Part shown: one piece after another, positions 9,445-19,259 of the stretch
Position numbering within the stretch: the first letter of the stretch is position 1
Layout of the letters: each line of letters starts with the position of its first letter
DNA from: Berkiella_A sp964633725
GTDB taxonomy: Bacteria; Pseudomonadota; Gammaproteobacteria; Berkiellales; Berkiellaceae
DNA: 64,000 nt
NCBI GenBank assembly: GCA_964633725.1
Contig: CAZWHY010000011.1
Span: 16,250-80,249, forward strand
Direction of reading: 5' to 3'
The notes under the pieces: model-generated
What the model was told of the DNA's origin: nothing
The model's database searches: none
What the model saw: only the letters and a program-made list of their open reading frames with translations
Program-made: the position numbers and the translations under genes

Positions 9445-10914
9445 ATGGATTGGGTTACCGTTAGTTCATTCACAGTGTATTTACTCATCGTTGTTGCTGT
9501 TGCGTTATATGCATACAGGCTAACTAAAAATTTAGGTGATTTTGTATTAGGCGGACGCCAGTTAGGTGGCCCTGTTGCCGCGCTGAGTGCGGGTGCGTCT
9601 GATATGAGTGCTTGGCTATTGTTAGGGCTGCCGGGCGCAATTTTTACCTTGGGGTTAAATCAAATTTGGTTGCCGGTAGGACTTATTATGGGCGCCTACA
9701 CTAGCTGGCGCTTTATTGCGAGACCGCTTCGCGTTTTTTCAGAGTTAGCAAATGACTCTTTAACTTTACCTACTTTTTTAAGCAATAGATTTTTTGATGA
9801 TAGTGGTGTGATTCGAACTGCTTTGGCTATTGTGACTTTATTCTTTTTTGCTTTTTATACGGCCTCTGGTTTAGTGGGCGGCGCTATGCTTTTGCAGCGC
9901 TTTAATATTCCTTATACAGATGCGTTATTAATTGGCACGGCTATTATTGTATCTTATACATTTATTGGTGGTTTTTTGGCTGTTAGCTGGACTGATTTCT
10001 TTCAGGGTAGCTTTATGTTTGTATGCTTGTTAATTGTGCCGTTTGTCGCGGTTGGCGAACTAAATGGCTGGTCTATTACTCTAGAAACCATCCAAAATCT
10101 TAACCCCGAAAAATTTAACCCTTTGCATGATTTTAATGCACTCTTGTTCATTAACCTTATAGCCTGGGGACTAGGTTACTTAGGGCAGCCGCATATATTG
10201 GTTCGGTTTATGGCAGTTAAAACCTTAAAAGACATTACGATCGCACGCCGTATTTGTGTAGGTTGGATGAGCTTTTCTATGCTGGGTGCTGTGATGATAG
10301 GTTTTGTTGCAATTGCTTACTTTTATCAACAAGATATACATCCTGAGTCTATTTTTATTATGTTCTCTCAATCACTATTCCCATCGTGGTTGGCCGGGAT
10401 TTTATTTGCCGCAATTTTGTCATCTATTATGTGTGCTATTGATTCACAAATGTTGGCATCCAGTAGTGCTATCACAGAAGATATTTATCACAAATGGGTG
10501 AATCCAAATGCTTCGCCACAAAAATTAATGTGGGTTGGCAGAGTTTCGATTATTGCCATTGCTGTTGTTGCGGTCTACTTGGCTCGTGATCCACAAAGTC
10601 GCGTGATTGAGCTGGTTGGCTTTGCTTGGGCTGGCTTGGGTAGTGCTTTTGGGCCGGTGGTGGTTGGTGCATTATATTGGCGCAGAATGACACGCAAAGG
10701 GGCTATTTGCGGCATAGTTTTAGGTGCTGGCACTGCGATTCTATGGCATATATGTTCTCATTTTGGGGGTGTTTTTGCTCTATATGGTATTATTCCAGGA
10801 TTTTTGTTTGGCGGGCTAGGGGTTATTTTAGGCTCTGTTTTAGAGGTAAAACCATCACCGCGTATTACGGAACAGTTTGATAGCGCGTGGGCTTTGATTA
10901 AGGCCCAGGATTAA
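9445..10914 (+). CDS. putP: Sodium/proline symporter
   Basis: A 489-residue member of the sodium:solute symporter family that imports proline with Na+ across the inner membrane. About 13 membrane helices can be seen. Family-typical segments include FVLGGRQLGGPVAALSAGAS and SDMSAWLLLGLPGAIF near the Na+ site, and GYLGQPHILVRFMA in the middle. The close match in length and its position 19 bases ahead of putA make proline the likely substrate. The ATG at 9445 begins immediately before the first membrane helix; the ribosome site (AAGG) is rather far upstream. Putative regulation lies in the repeat-containing region before it. Confidence 0.93.
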   Translation: MDWVTVSSFTVYLLIVVAVALYAYRLTKNLGDFVLGGRQLGGPVAALSAGASDMSAWLLLGLPGAIFTLGLNQIWLPVGLIMGAYTSWRFIARPLRVFSELANDSLTLPTFLSNRFFDDSGVIRTALAIVTLFFFAFYTASGLVGGAMLLQRFNIPYTDALLIGTAIIVSYTFIGGFLAVSWTDFFQGSFMFVCLLIVPFVAVGELNGWSITLETIQNLNPEKFNPLHDFNALLFINLIAWGLGYLGQPHILVRFMAVKTLKDITIARRICVGWMSFSMLGAVMIGFVAIAYFYQQDIHPESIFIMFSQSLFPSWLAGILFAAILSSIMCAIDSQMLASSSAITEDIYHKWVNPNASPQKLMWVGRVSIIAIAVVAVYLARDPQSRVIELVGFAWAGLGSAFGPVVVGALYWRRMTRKGAICGIVLGAGTAILWHICSHFGGVFALYGIIPGFLFGGLGVILGSVLEVKPSPRITEQFDSAWALIKAQD

Positions 10915-10933
10915 ATAAAGGCGGATAATAATA

Positions 10934-13900
10934 ATGAATAATGAATTTGAAGTTTTAGCAAACAATCCAAATTATCAAGTATTGGCTCAAACATACAGGC
11001 AAGATGAAGAAGCATTTGTTAAGCAATTGATGAATCACTATCCTATTTTGGCAGTTGATAAAAAACAAATTCAAGAAAATGCCCAAAAGCTCATGCAATC
11101 TATGCGAGAGCAACGTACCCAAACCGGTGGTTTAGATGCCTTTATGTTTCAATATGATTTGTCTAGCGAGGAAGGCATTGCTTTAATGTGCATGGCTGAG
11201 GCCTTATTGCGTATCCCCGATAAAGGTAACATGGATAAACTCATTCGGGATAAATTGGCATCAGCTGATTGGAAATCACATTTAGGCAAAAGTCATTCTA
11301 TGTTTGTCAATGCGGCCACCTGGGCTTTAATGCTGACAGGTAAAGTGGTTGAGCACTCTGGTGAGAATTATAAAAAACATAGCAGTGGCTTAAGCAATGC
11401 TTTGAAAAAGCTGACTGCCAAAGGTGGTGAGCCTATTATTCGTCAGGCGATTAGCCATGCGATGAAAATATTAGGCAAGCAATTTGTGATGGGGCGTCAT
11501 ATGAAAGAAGCCCTAAAACGCGCAAAAGAGAAAGAAAAAATAGGCTATACCTATTCTTATGACATGCTGGGTGAAGCGGCCTTTACCGATACAGATGCGA
11601 AAAAATACTTAGAAGCTTATGCACAGGCTATTAAAGCGATTGGGGCTGATAATAAAGGCAAAGGCTATATTAAAGGCGCGGGTATTTCTATTAAGCTATC
11701 AGCCTTGCATCCACGCTATGAAATAATGAAAAAGAGCCGGTTAGAGTCTGAGCTATATGAGCGGGTTAAGATTTTAGTCGAGCTAGCCAAAGAGTACAAT
11801 ATTGGCTTAACCATTGATGCTGAAGAAGCGGATAAACTAATATTGTCTTTGGAATTGTTGGAAAAAATTCTAGCATCTGGTATTGCCAAGGGCTGGGATG
11901 GTTTAGGTTTGGCTGTCCAAGCCTATCAAAAGCGTGCTTTGGCGACAATTGATTGTTTACAAAATTTGAGTAAACAATACCAACAAAAGCTATGTATACG
12001 ATTGGTCAAAGGCGCATACTGGGATACTGAGGTAAAATTAGCCCAAGAACAAGGGTTGAGCGATTACCCTGTATTTACGCGCAAAGCCAGTACAGATTTA
12101 AATTATATTGCTTGTGCAAAAAAACTTTGTGAATATAAAGATGATTTTTATTTGCAATTTGCAACTCATAATGCTTTGAGTTTCTGCACTATTCAACATC
12201 TATGTCAAACGCATCAAGTCACAGAGTATGAGTTCCAATGTTTACATGGCATGGGCGATGCAATGTATGACTCTATCGCAAAAGCAGGCACCGCTTGCAG
12301 AATTTATGCTCCAGTGGGGAGTCATGAAGACTTATTACCTTATTTGGTTCGTCGTTTATTAGAAAATGGCGCGAACACGTCATTTGTTAATCGCATAGCA
12401 AATGATAATATGCCTTTGGAGCGTATGACGCAAAGCCCAGTCGACAAATTGGCTGATTTTCCAAGTTTGCGGCACACGAGTATTCCTTTGCCACAAAATC
12501 TATATGGCACAGAACGTTTAAATTCTAAGGGGGTCGATTTATCGCATCCCAATGCGTTTATGCCAGTTATGCAGCAAATTAGCCAAAGCACACAAAGCTA
12601 TATCGCAAAGGCTACAATACAAGAGCAACCTAATACAACATCGCAAAAACAATATTCGCCAGTCAATCATACAGTTTGTTTAGGCGAAAAATTTGATGCC
12701 AATGAATCAGATATTATCAAGTCTATAGAAGCGGCAGACAAGGCTTTTCAGACATGGCGCTTTGAATCGAGTGAGTATAGAGCGACCTTATTGAAAAAAA
12801 CGGCTGACTTATTGGAGTCGCAAAAAATCGAACTTTATAGATTATTGATGCTAGAAGGCGGTAAGATTCTAGAAGATGCTGTCTCTGAGCTCAGAGAAGC
12901 GATTGATTTTTGTCGTTATTATGCTGTTGAAGGGCAAAAAAATGGGCAAGATAAAATTTTAACTGGCCCAACAGGCGAAGAAAATAAAATACGGTTGTGT
13001 GGCAGAGGCATTATTGCTTGTATCAGTCCTTGGAACTTTCCTTTGGCTATATTTTTAGGTCAAGTCAGCGCTTCTCTTGCGGCTGGTAATTGTGTGATAG
13101 CGAAACCCGCATCGCAAACTACTTTAGTCGCACAAAAAGCGATTGATATACTACACGAAGCGGGCTTCCCTAAAGACGTTGTTCAGCTTTTGCCAGCCAG
13201 AGGCAGTTTGGTGGGGGAGCATCTGTTAAAAGATGCTAGAGTGAAAGCAGTCTTGTTTACAGGTTCAACCGACACCGCTCGTCAAATCAATCAAACATTA
13301 GCACATCGTGATGGGTCTATTGTACCTTTTATTGCAGAGACAGGTGGCCAAAACGCCATGATAGTAGACTCATCTGCTTTGCCGGAACAAGTAGTACAAG
13401 ATGTGATTACATCAAGTTTTAAAAGTGCGGGTCAACGTTGTTCGGCTTTAAGGGTTTTATTTGTGCAAGAAGATATTGCCGATAAAGTAATTACAATGCT
13501 ACAAGGCGCTATGGCTGAGTTGGAAATAGGCGATCCACTCGTTTATTCAACCGACATAGGGCCTGTCATTGACGCAACAGCCAAAGATGATTTGTTAACA
13601 CATGCTGCCCGAATGGATAAAGAAGCAAAGAAAATTTATGAAGTACCTTTATCTAGTCATAATCTAGAAAAAGGTTCTTTCTTCGCGCCTCGTGCTTATG
13701 AGATAGAGAATATTAGCGTATTGTCAGAAGAAATTTTTGGGCCTATTTTGCATGTGATTCGTTTTAAGGGCACCAAATTGGATCAGGTCATCAGTGATAT
13801 TAACAATACAGGTTATGGATTAACTTTGGGTATTCATAGTCGTATTGATGAGACGGTTGAATATATTATTCAGCGGGCACAAGTTGGTAATATATATGTG

Positions 13901-14089
13901 AATCGCAATATGATTGGTGCGGTTGTTGGTGTGCAACCTTTTGGCGGAGAGGGACTATCGGGCACAGGCCCCAAGGCCGGTGGGCCGCATTATTTACTGC
14001 GGCTGAGTGTAGAGCGGACGGTTTCAGTGAATACAACCGCATCAGGTGGTAATGCGACGCTGATGTCTATTACCGAAAAAGAAGTTTAA
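10934..14089 (+). CDS. putA: Bifunctional proline dehydrogenase / pyrroline-5-carboxylate dehydrogenase
   Basis: This flavoprotein oxidises proline to pyrroline-5-carboxylate and then, with NAD+, to glutamate. The 1051 residues contain an N-terminal arm, the FAD-binding proline dehydrogenase barrel (DAEEADKL, RLVKGAYWDTEVK) and an aldehyde-dehydrogenase domain with the active-site Cys in SAGQRCSALR and the glutamate in AETGGQNAM. It lacks the N-terminal ribbon-helix-helix DNA-binding domain of the 1320-residue Escherichia coli protein, so it should be a plain enzyme and not its own repressor. It forms an operon with putP. Its stop codon overlaps the 3' end of the convergent gene. Confidence 0.97.
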   Translation: MNNEFEVLANNPNYQVLAQTYRQDEEAFVKQLMNHYPILAVDKKQIQENAQKLMQSMREQRTQTGGLDAFMFQYDLSSEEGIALMCMAEALLRIPDKGNMDKLIRDKLASADWKSHLGKSHSMFVNAATWALMLTGKVVEHSGENYKKHSSGLSNALKKLTAKGGEPIIRQAISHAMKILGKQFVMGRHMKEALKRAKEKEKIGYTYSYDMLGEAAFTDTDAKKYLEAYAQAIKAIGADNKGKGYIKGAGISIKLSALHPRYEIMKKSRLESELYERVKILVELAKEYNIGLTIDAEEADKLILSLELLEKILASGIAKGWDGLGLAVQAYQKRALATIDCLQNLSKQYQQKLCIRLVKGAYWDTEVKLAQEQGLSDYPVFTRKASTDLNYIACAKKLCEYKDDFYLQFATHNALSFCTIQHLCQTHQVTEYEFQCLHGMGDAMYDSIAKAGTACRIYAPVGSHEDLLPYLVRRLLENGANTSFVNRIANDNMPLERMTQSPVDKLADFPSLRHTSIPLPQNLYGTERLNSKGVDLSHPNAFMPVMQQISQSTQSYIAKATIQEQPNTTSQKQYSPVNHTVCLGEKFDANESDIIKSIEAADKAFQTWRFESSEYRATLLKKTADLLESQKIELYRLLMLEGGKILEDAVSELREAIDFCRYYAVEGQKNGQDKILTGPTGEENKIRLCGRGIIACISPWNFPLAIFLGQVSASLAAGNCVIAKPASQTTLVAQKAIDILHEAGFPKDVVQLLPARGSLVGEHLLKDARVKAVLFTGSTDTARQINQTLAHRDGSIVPFIAETGGQNAMIVDSSALPEQVVQDVITSSFKSAGQRCSALRVLFVQEDIADKVITMLQGAMAELEIGDPLVYSTDIGPVIDATAKDDLLTHAARMDKEAKKIYEVPLSSHNLEKGSFFAPRAYEIENISVLSEEIFGPILHVIRFKGTKLDQVISDINNTGYGLTLGIHSRIDETVEYIIQRAQVGNIYVNRNMIGAVVGVQPFGGEGLSGTGPKAGGPHYLLRLSVERTVSVNTTASGGNATLMSITEKEV

Positions 14090-15705
14090 CACTTTGGTTT
14101 TGGTATTTGACTCAATGCGGACATCGCTTCGGTAAATTCACTAGGTGGTGTTCCAAAGACAAAGGTAATAGGATTATTGATAGTGCTGATTTCAGCTAAT
14201 AGTTTATTCGTATATTCTTGTCCATGTTTTTGGGATACTGCCTCTCTCCAAGGTGAGCTAGGATTGCTTTTTAGCTGTACGATTTTTCGAATTAAGTCTT
14301 GTTGCTCGATACTGATTGTTTTTGAAGCGCTTTGTCTTGGGGCAGGTTGCTCTGTTTGAACCGCAGCAATATCAGACTCTATTTTTTGCATCAACTCATC
14401 ATGAAAAAATTCCACTCTAAGTTTTCTCGCCATATCTAAACTGCTTTCGGAAGTATTATTACTGAGTAACCAATAGTTTTGCAAAAAGCCATTAAATTGC
14501 CTAGCGAATTTTATTTTGTCGATAAATAGCTGTTTTCGCTCATTAAGTGTTTCATTCATTGCACCTGTTTGATACTGCTGCATGATGGCGGTTTCAGTTT
14601 GAGTTAACGCGATATTTTTATCGGTTAATATTTGGGTTTTTTCTGACATTTTGTAAAATATATCTAATGTATTATAAAAAGGCATAATGAGGGTCGTTAT
14701 CATTTTGAGTGTTTCATAAAAAGGCGGGAAGGGTTTTAAACTATGTAAACTAGGCGTTGCATTTTTTTCTGGATTAAAGCATAAGCCCAAAACAGCTAAG
14801 CTGCCAACTAGATATAGTCCAGTGGCGATAAGTGCGGGTACCATAACAAACGGCACTAAATAAAGCTTACAGACAACGAGTAGGGACAGTGCTGTAAAAA
14901 AATTATTGGTATTTGACATTTGACGGTCAGAATAGCCAAACATTATTCTTAATGGCAATGTGGCTGTAAAGTAAAAGGTATGGGTTGCCAAATAAGCATT
15001 GTAAAATAATGCCATTGTAGAACAAAGTAATAGCTGTGTTGAGTTTTCTAATATTTTAAAAAGATTGTTATTGTCTAGAACAAAAGGATTTTTTAATAAT
15101 GTGCCTAATATTGTAAACTGAAATCTTACTTTGCCTGAGAGTGTGCTTTTAAATTCATGTGCCCATTTTTTTATAGGCTGAATGAGTATTCGGTGCCAAT
15201 AAGATTGGTTCATTCCTGAAATGTTATTCAGTTCTTGCTCTGCCCATAATTTATATTTTTGAGCTTGTGTTCTAAATTCTGGCCTTTGTTCTAGAATTTT
15301 AACTTGAGATTGCATATAACATAATATTTCTGCTGTTAATAACTTGTGGTAAAGCGCTAACATTTGGTTATGTATATATGGATGTTTTAATTTTAGTTTT
15401 AAATCACTGGGTAAGTTTAAGTTATTTAGGCTGGTGAATGTTTCCGTTAGCTCTAAATCAGTGTTTCTATCAGCTAAAGCTTGTTGGACAAACTGTTGGC
15501 AGCTTTGCAATTGCGGCAAAATTTTCTTAATAAGGACTAAGCCAGAACCATCTATAGCAGCAAAATCAGACTCTATATTTTGTTGGATAAGAGGGAGAAT
15601 TGTCCTAAAATAGAAATTATTAATCCAGACTTCGTCTTGAGAGGGTGCAAATGCACTTAATATTTCCTGTTGCAGCGTATGAATTTTGCTTTGAGAATTT
15701 GCCAT
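14086..15705 (-). CDS. Uncharacterised membrane protein, likely paralogue of the 30698-31996 product
   Basis: A 539-residue protein that I do not recognise as a named family. It has a soluble helical N-terminal half (about residues 1-200), then a stretch with four or so hydrophobic segments between about 205 and 330, then a charged helical C-terminal third. The N-terminal pattern W-(I/L)-x-x-F-Y-(F/Y)-x-x-I-L-P, followed by I-E-x-x-F-x-A, recurs at the start of the 432-residue protein at 30698-31996, which has the same order of soluble head, membrane core and charged tail. The two are therefore probably paralogues. There is no signal peptide. Its stop overlaps the putA stop by four bases (convergent). 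A membrane-acting effector is one possibility only. Confidence 0.75.
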   Translation of the reverse strand: MANSQSKIHTLQQEILSAFAPSQDEVWINNFYFRTILPLIQQNIESDFAAIDGSGLVLIKKILPQLQSCQQFVQQALADRNTDLELTETFTSLNNLNLPSDLKLKLKHPYIHNQMLALYHKLLTAEILCYMQSQVKILEQRPEFRTQAQKYKLWAEQELNNISGMNQSYWHRILIQPIKKWAHEFKSTLSGKVRFQFTILGTLLKNPFVLDNNNLFKILENSTQLLLCSTMALFYNAYLATHTFYFTATLPLRIMFGYSDRQMSNTNNFFTALSLLVVCKLYLVPFVMVPALIATGLYLVGSLAVLGLCFNPEKNATPSLHSLKPFPPFYETLKMITTLIMPFYNTLDIFYKMSEKTQILTDKNIALTQTETAIMQQYQTGAMNETLNERKQLFIDKIKFARQFNGFLQNYWLLSNNTSESSLDMARKLRVEFFHDELMQKIESDIAAVQTEQPAPRQSASKTISIEQQDLIRKIVQLKSNPSSPWREAVSQKHGQEYTNKLLAEISTINNPITFVFGTPPSEFTEAMSALSQIPKPKC

Positions 15706-15778
15706 AAATACCTAATTATCACCCAAGTAAGTGCAAGGTGGATAACTATACGTAAAATCACAAATTTAAGCAAGAAAA

Positions 15779-16102
15779 CTAATTCACTGTTTGGTTGATT
15801 TTAATCTGAATCATCTTGTTTTCTATTCGAGCTTCGAAGGTATTAAGCTTTTCAAAGGCTGGGGGGCTAAGAGCCGCGCCAGTTTTAAGGCAAAACTGGG
15901 CACCATGAAAGGGGCAGGTGATTTGGCCTTCTGCCACATAGCCATCGCTTAAGGGCAGCCCTTGGTGAGTGCAGCAATCTTCAATGACAAAGATTTCGTT
16001 ATCAATATTGAAAATAGCGATGGGTGTCCCATTGATTACTATGACGTGATGCTCGCCTAGATTTAAGTCTTTTGCCAAAATTGTATCGACCCAATTTTCC
16101 AT
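15779..16102 (-). CDS. Rieske 2Fe-2S ferredoxin
   Basis: A small protein of about 107 residues with the full Rieske motif: CTH, then 17 residues on CPFH, giving the two Cys and two His ligands of a 2Fe-2S cluster. Stand-alone Rieske proteins of this size act as electron carriers for ring-hydroxylating oxygenases or as small subunits of nitrite reductase (NirD). With two Rieske oxygenases nearby and no nirB, the carrier role is more likely (inference). A GTG four codons upstream (16114) is possible, but the ATG at 16102 is better placed after the GGAAAA ribosome site. It is divergent from the phytase-like gene at 16218. Confidence 0.85.
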   Translation of the reverse strand: MENWVDTILAKDLNLGEHHVIVINGTPIAIFNIDNEIFVIEDCCTHQGLPLSDGYVAEGQITCPFHGAQFCLKTGAALSPPAFEKLNTFEARIENKMIQIKINQTVN

Positions 16103-16217
16103 TATGTTTTCCACAGTTATAGTTTTAATTAAGGCTATTTTACTGTGGTAAGACCATTAGCTCAATGAAATATGTATAATAAAGTTTATATTTAATAACA
16201 CAAGATTAATATAAGCT

Positions 16218-17195
16218 ATGAGAAAAACTAATCAGTATAGGGCCGCTGTGTTTATTAGTTTATGCAGCATGATATTTTTAACCCCCAATGTTTGTGCGGA
16301 GGAATTAAGTTTGGCAGCACCTGGTACTTTAGTGTTTGATGAACCCAAAGATTTAAACAGCCCTAGAAGCTTTAGGTTGATGTCTTCACCTTTTAAAAAG
16401 ACTCACGAGGCAGCACCATCGCGAGAAGGCTTAGATAATTTAAAACTCTCTGCTAGTGCTCAATTTTCAGAGGAGACAATCACCGCTGTGATGCCTAAAA
16501 TGCAAGGTGATATTTGGATCCTAGATTTAAGGCGCGAGGCGCATGGCTTTATCGATGGGGTTCCCATTAGTTGGTATGCTATTCAGAATCAATCTAATTT
16601 GGGACTTAGTATAAATGACATTCAAAAATCAGAATTAGCCCACCTCAACGCTCTAAAAACAGAAGACAGGCCTGTTGTATATGAAGTCACCAAAAAAATA
16701 GAAGGCACAATTTTAAATTCTGATCCCGTTTCAATTAATATTAAGCGTACAGAATCTGAGCAACAGCTCAGCAAAAGGCTCAAATTAAAGTATAAGCGTC
16801 TTCCTGTATCAGATCACCAAAGACCTATCGATAAACAGGTTGATGAATTTATACAGTTTTATCAGGGCTTGCCGCAGGATGCTTGGATCCATATGCATTG
16901 TCGAGGTGGAAAGGGGCGTACCACAACATTTTTGATGCTGGTAGACATGATGAATAACGCGAAAAAAGTATCTTTAGCAGACATTGCGGCTCGTCATATA
17001 TTATTGGGTGGTTCTGATTTATTGAATTTGTCAGATGAACCAGAAAAAGAATGGAAGCATGACTGGGCAAAGCAGCGTAAATCTTTTGTAGAGCTATTTT
17101 ATCATTATGCCAAATCTAATGACTTTCCACAGAAGACTTGGACAGATTGGCTAAAGCAACAAACAGCAACGCTTCAATTTGATGGTTCTCAGTAA
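16218..17195 (+). CDS. Secreted PTP-like phytase / cysteine phosphatase
   Basis: A 325-residue protein with an N-terminal signal peptide (AAVFISLCSMIFLTPNVCA, likely cut after Ala). It has the PTP-like phytase signature: P-loop HCRGGKGRT (nucleophile Cys228, Arg234) and the upstream general-acid loop LPVSDHQRPID (Asp199). This class removes phosphate from inositol polyphosphates or from phosphoproteins; several pathogens inject or secrete relatives. Export to the periplasm or beyond is expected from the signal peptide. All core catalytic residues are present, so it should be active. It starts about 115 bases from the divergent Rieske ferredoxin and ends 45 bases before the hydroxylase gene, with which it may be cotranscribed. 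The substrate cannot be read from sequence. Confidence 0.85.
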   Translation: MRKTNQYRAAVFISLCSMIFLTPNVCAEELSLAAPGTLVFDEPKDLNSPRSFRLMSSPFKKTHEAAPSREGLDNLKLSASAQFSEETITAVMPKMQGDIWILDLRREAHGFIDGVPISWYAIQNQSNLGLSINDIQKSELAHLNALKTEDRPVVYEVTKKIEGTILNSDPVSINIKRTESEQQLSKRLKLKYKRLPVSDHQRPIDKQVDEFIQFYQGLPQDAWIHMHCRGGKGRTTTFLMLVDMMNNAKKVSLADIAARHILLGGSDLLNLSDEPEKEWKHDWAKQRKSFVELFYHYAKSNDFPQKTWTDWLKQQTATLQFDGSQ

Positions 17196-17240
17196 TGATA
17201 TTTTCTAATTTGAGAGGTAATCCTATAGATTTATTTTAAG

Positions 17241-18008
17241 TTGAGGACATGCAAAGGTTTGAATATTTTTTTACTGCTCCCTGCATTTTGTTTTATGATA
17301 CTTTTGTTGGGAGAATTACTTCTGCCGTGTGTTGAACAACCCAAATGTTACCACCGGTTAGATTGGGTGTTAAACCTAATAGGCTTGTTTATTCAAGGCG
17401 CTCTTATTCCGGCTGTTGGAGTGATTTGCGCCTATTATATTTTTCCATTTATTTTACCGTTTGAAAAAGGTGTGCTACCTATTGGTTGGTGGGGTGCCTT
17501 TTTTTTGAATTTTATATTGATTGATTTTTTATATTATTGGCAGCATCGCAGTTTTCATGCGGTTTCTATGCTCTGGAATCTGCACTTGTGTCATCATAGC
17601 GCTCCTAGGGTAGATATATGGTCAACTTCTAGAAATAATTTATGTGTTAATTTTTTATTTGTATATTTATTGCTCAACCCATTGTTAGGATATTGTTGTG
17701 ATAACCAAAACGGTTTTTTTGCCGCAGCGATGATAACAGCTAGTTTGGATATATGGCGGCATACACAAATCAAGTTGCCTAATGCCGCTAAAAATATTAG
17801 CAAACTAATTGGTATATTTTTTGTGACGCCAGCTATGCATCGGTCACACCATAATATGGCAGTTACATCGCATAATTTTGGTGCCAACCTGATTATTTGG
17901 GACAAACTGTTTGGAAGCTTTTTGTCAGAACATGATAATATAGCTGAGTATCAGGCTCAGACATCAAAAACAGCCTCTCAACAATTTTGGTATCCATTTG
18001 CATCATAG
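17241..18008 (+). CDS. Fatty acid hydroxylase / sterol desaturase family membrane diiron enzyme
   Basis: A 255-residue integral membrane protein of the fatty acid hydroxylase superfamily. It shows the histidine clusters that hold the two irons: HRSFH and HLCHH in the centre and HRSHH near residue 195, with four or so membrane helices between. Relatives hydroxylate or desaturate sterols, fatty acids, sphingoid bases or carotenoids using O2 and an electron donor. It begins a forward run of redox genes (ending at 22771), with 12 bases to the next. The start is a TTG at 17241, preceded by GAGAGGT but with long spacing; another start a few codons later is possible. The substrate is unknown; a lipid is likely. 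Confidence 0.88.
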   Translation: MRTCKGLNIFLLLPAFCFMILLLGELLLPCVEQPKCYHRLDWVLNLIGLFIQGALIPAVGVICAYYIFPFILPFEKGVLPIGWWGAFFLNFILIDFLYYWQHRSFHAVSMLWNLHLCHHSAPRVDIWSTSRNNLCVNFLFVYLLLNPLLGYCCDNQNGFFAAAMITASLDIWRHTQIKLPNAAKNISKLIGIFFVTPAMHRSHHNMAVTSHNFGANLIIWDKLFGSFLSEHDNIAEYQAQTSKTASQQFWYPFAS

Positions 18009-18020
18009 AGAATTATTAGT

Positions 18021-19259
18021 ATGCATTCAAAATTAAAACAAAATCAAGACAAGAGTTTGCTTGATGACAAAGCTATCTATAACAAGCTTAAATTTAATTA
18101 CACTAAAAACATTCAGCAAGATCATACCGCCAAAATAGATGAAGCAACAAACCGTTTTGATTATGAGCAATGTAAAGACGCATATTGGAACCCAGAAAAC
18201 TTATCTTTACTTTATGCAACGCCTATATGGTACCAAGCCACCGCACGGCAAAAAACCATATTAAATCAACTCTATTGGGTAGCTTATTATAGTCAGATTA
18301 TTTCAGCAGAAGTTGCGACAATATACTATAACCAAATAGCCTCTACAGGGTTATATGCCTTAGAAGACTTTAGATTAGTCTGTGACACTTTGGATTTAGA
18401 AAGTTCGCAAGAACGCGCTCATATTAATGCGTTTAAAACCATTGGTGAAGAGGTAGAATACCAGCTTTTAGGGGAGAGGCTTTTTACCTATCCTATGCGG
18501 GGGCCTTTTGATCATACAATGATATTTGCAGATCGCAATAAATTTATAGACTATTGGCGAAAGCTGCAACTAAAAGCGTACTCTTATATCGCACCCGAGA
18601 ATGCATTTTTAGCAAGTCAATATTTACTTATCAGAGGTATTCGAACATTAAATGGCAAGCTGATACAGCATAAATTAGCTAAAAATGTGATGATGCTCAA
18701 AGATAAAACAACATCCCCTATACCAGCCTTAATTAATTATTATCACTTTATGGATGAGAGCTTTCATTTTAACACCTCAAAATTAGTCGGCATTGATTTA
18801 TTACAGTCTCTGAATCCACCCAGTGCTTTTGAAAAATGGATAATGAATAAAGCGATCATGGGCTGCCAGAACGATCATTATCACTTTTCAGTGGTGGTGA
18901 ATGGATTATTTTGGTATGAGCCAGCATTATTTCCGACCATATATAAACTATTGAGATCACGGATTTTTGAATTAAACCATCAAGAGTCTTTGGCGCTAAT
19001 GTTTCAGACTTTTTGTGTGGAAAACGAAGCACAACATCTCAGTGCTAAATTACATCAAGTCGCCAATGCATCATATCAAGCAATGGTTGAGCCTATAGGG
19101 TATCTTAATGCGACCAATAGACATATGTCTATTATGAAAAAAAATAGCATCGAAAAATACTTAAAACAAAATAAGCAACAATTTAAGAAATTTAAAAAAA
19201 ATGAAACACTACACAATCACCTTTGTAGACAGCCACAAAGCGCCACTGTGTTTAACTAA
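18021..19259 (+). CDS. AurF-like diiron oxygenase
   Basis: A 412-residue soluble protein of the ferritin-like diiron group. Its closest recognisable pattern is that of p-aminobenzoate N-oxygenase AurF and relatives: a Glu in the first helix pair (GEEVEYQLLGERLF), an E-x-x-H in DESFHFNTS and a second one in ENEAQHLSAKL. AurF oxidises an aryl amine to a nitro group with O2; related enzymes act on other amines or on carbon. The following gene for a 2Fe-2S ferredoxin overlaps its last 59 bases and is the likely electron donor. It is in the forward oxygenase operon. Family is moderately sure, substrate unknown. Confidence 0.75.
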   Translation: MHSKLKQNQDKSLLDDKAIYNKLKFNYTKNIQQDHTAKIDEATNRFDYEQCKDAYWNPENLSLLYATPIWYQATARQKTILNQLYWVAYYSQIISAEVATIYYNQIASTGLYALEDFRLVCDTLDLESSQERAHINAFKTIGEEVEYQLLGERLFTYPMRGPFDHTMIFADRNKFIDYWRKLQLKAYSYIAPENAFLASQYLLIRGIRTLNGKLIQHKLAKNVMMLKDKTTSPIPALINYYHFMDESFHFNTSKLVGIDLLQSLNPPSAFEKWIMNKAIMGCQNDHYHFSVVVNGLFWYEPALFPTIYKLLRSRIFELNHQESLALMFQTFCVENEAQHLSAKLHQVANASYQAMVEPIGYLNATNRHMSIMKKNSIEKYLKQNKQQFKKFKKNETLHNHLCRQPQSATVFN

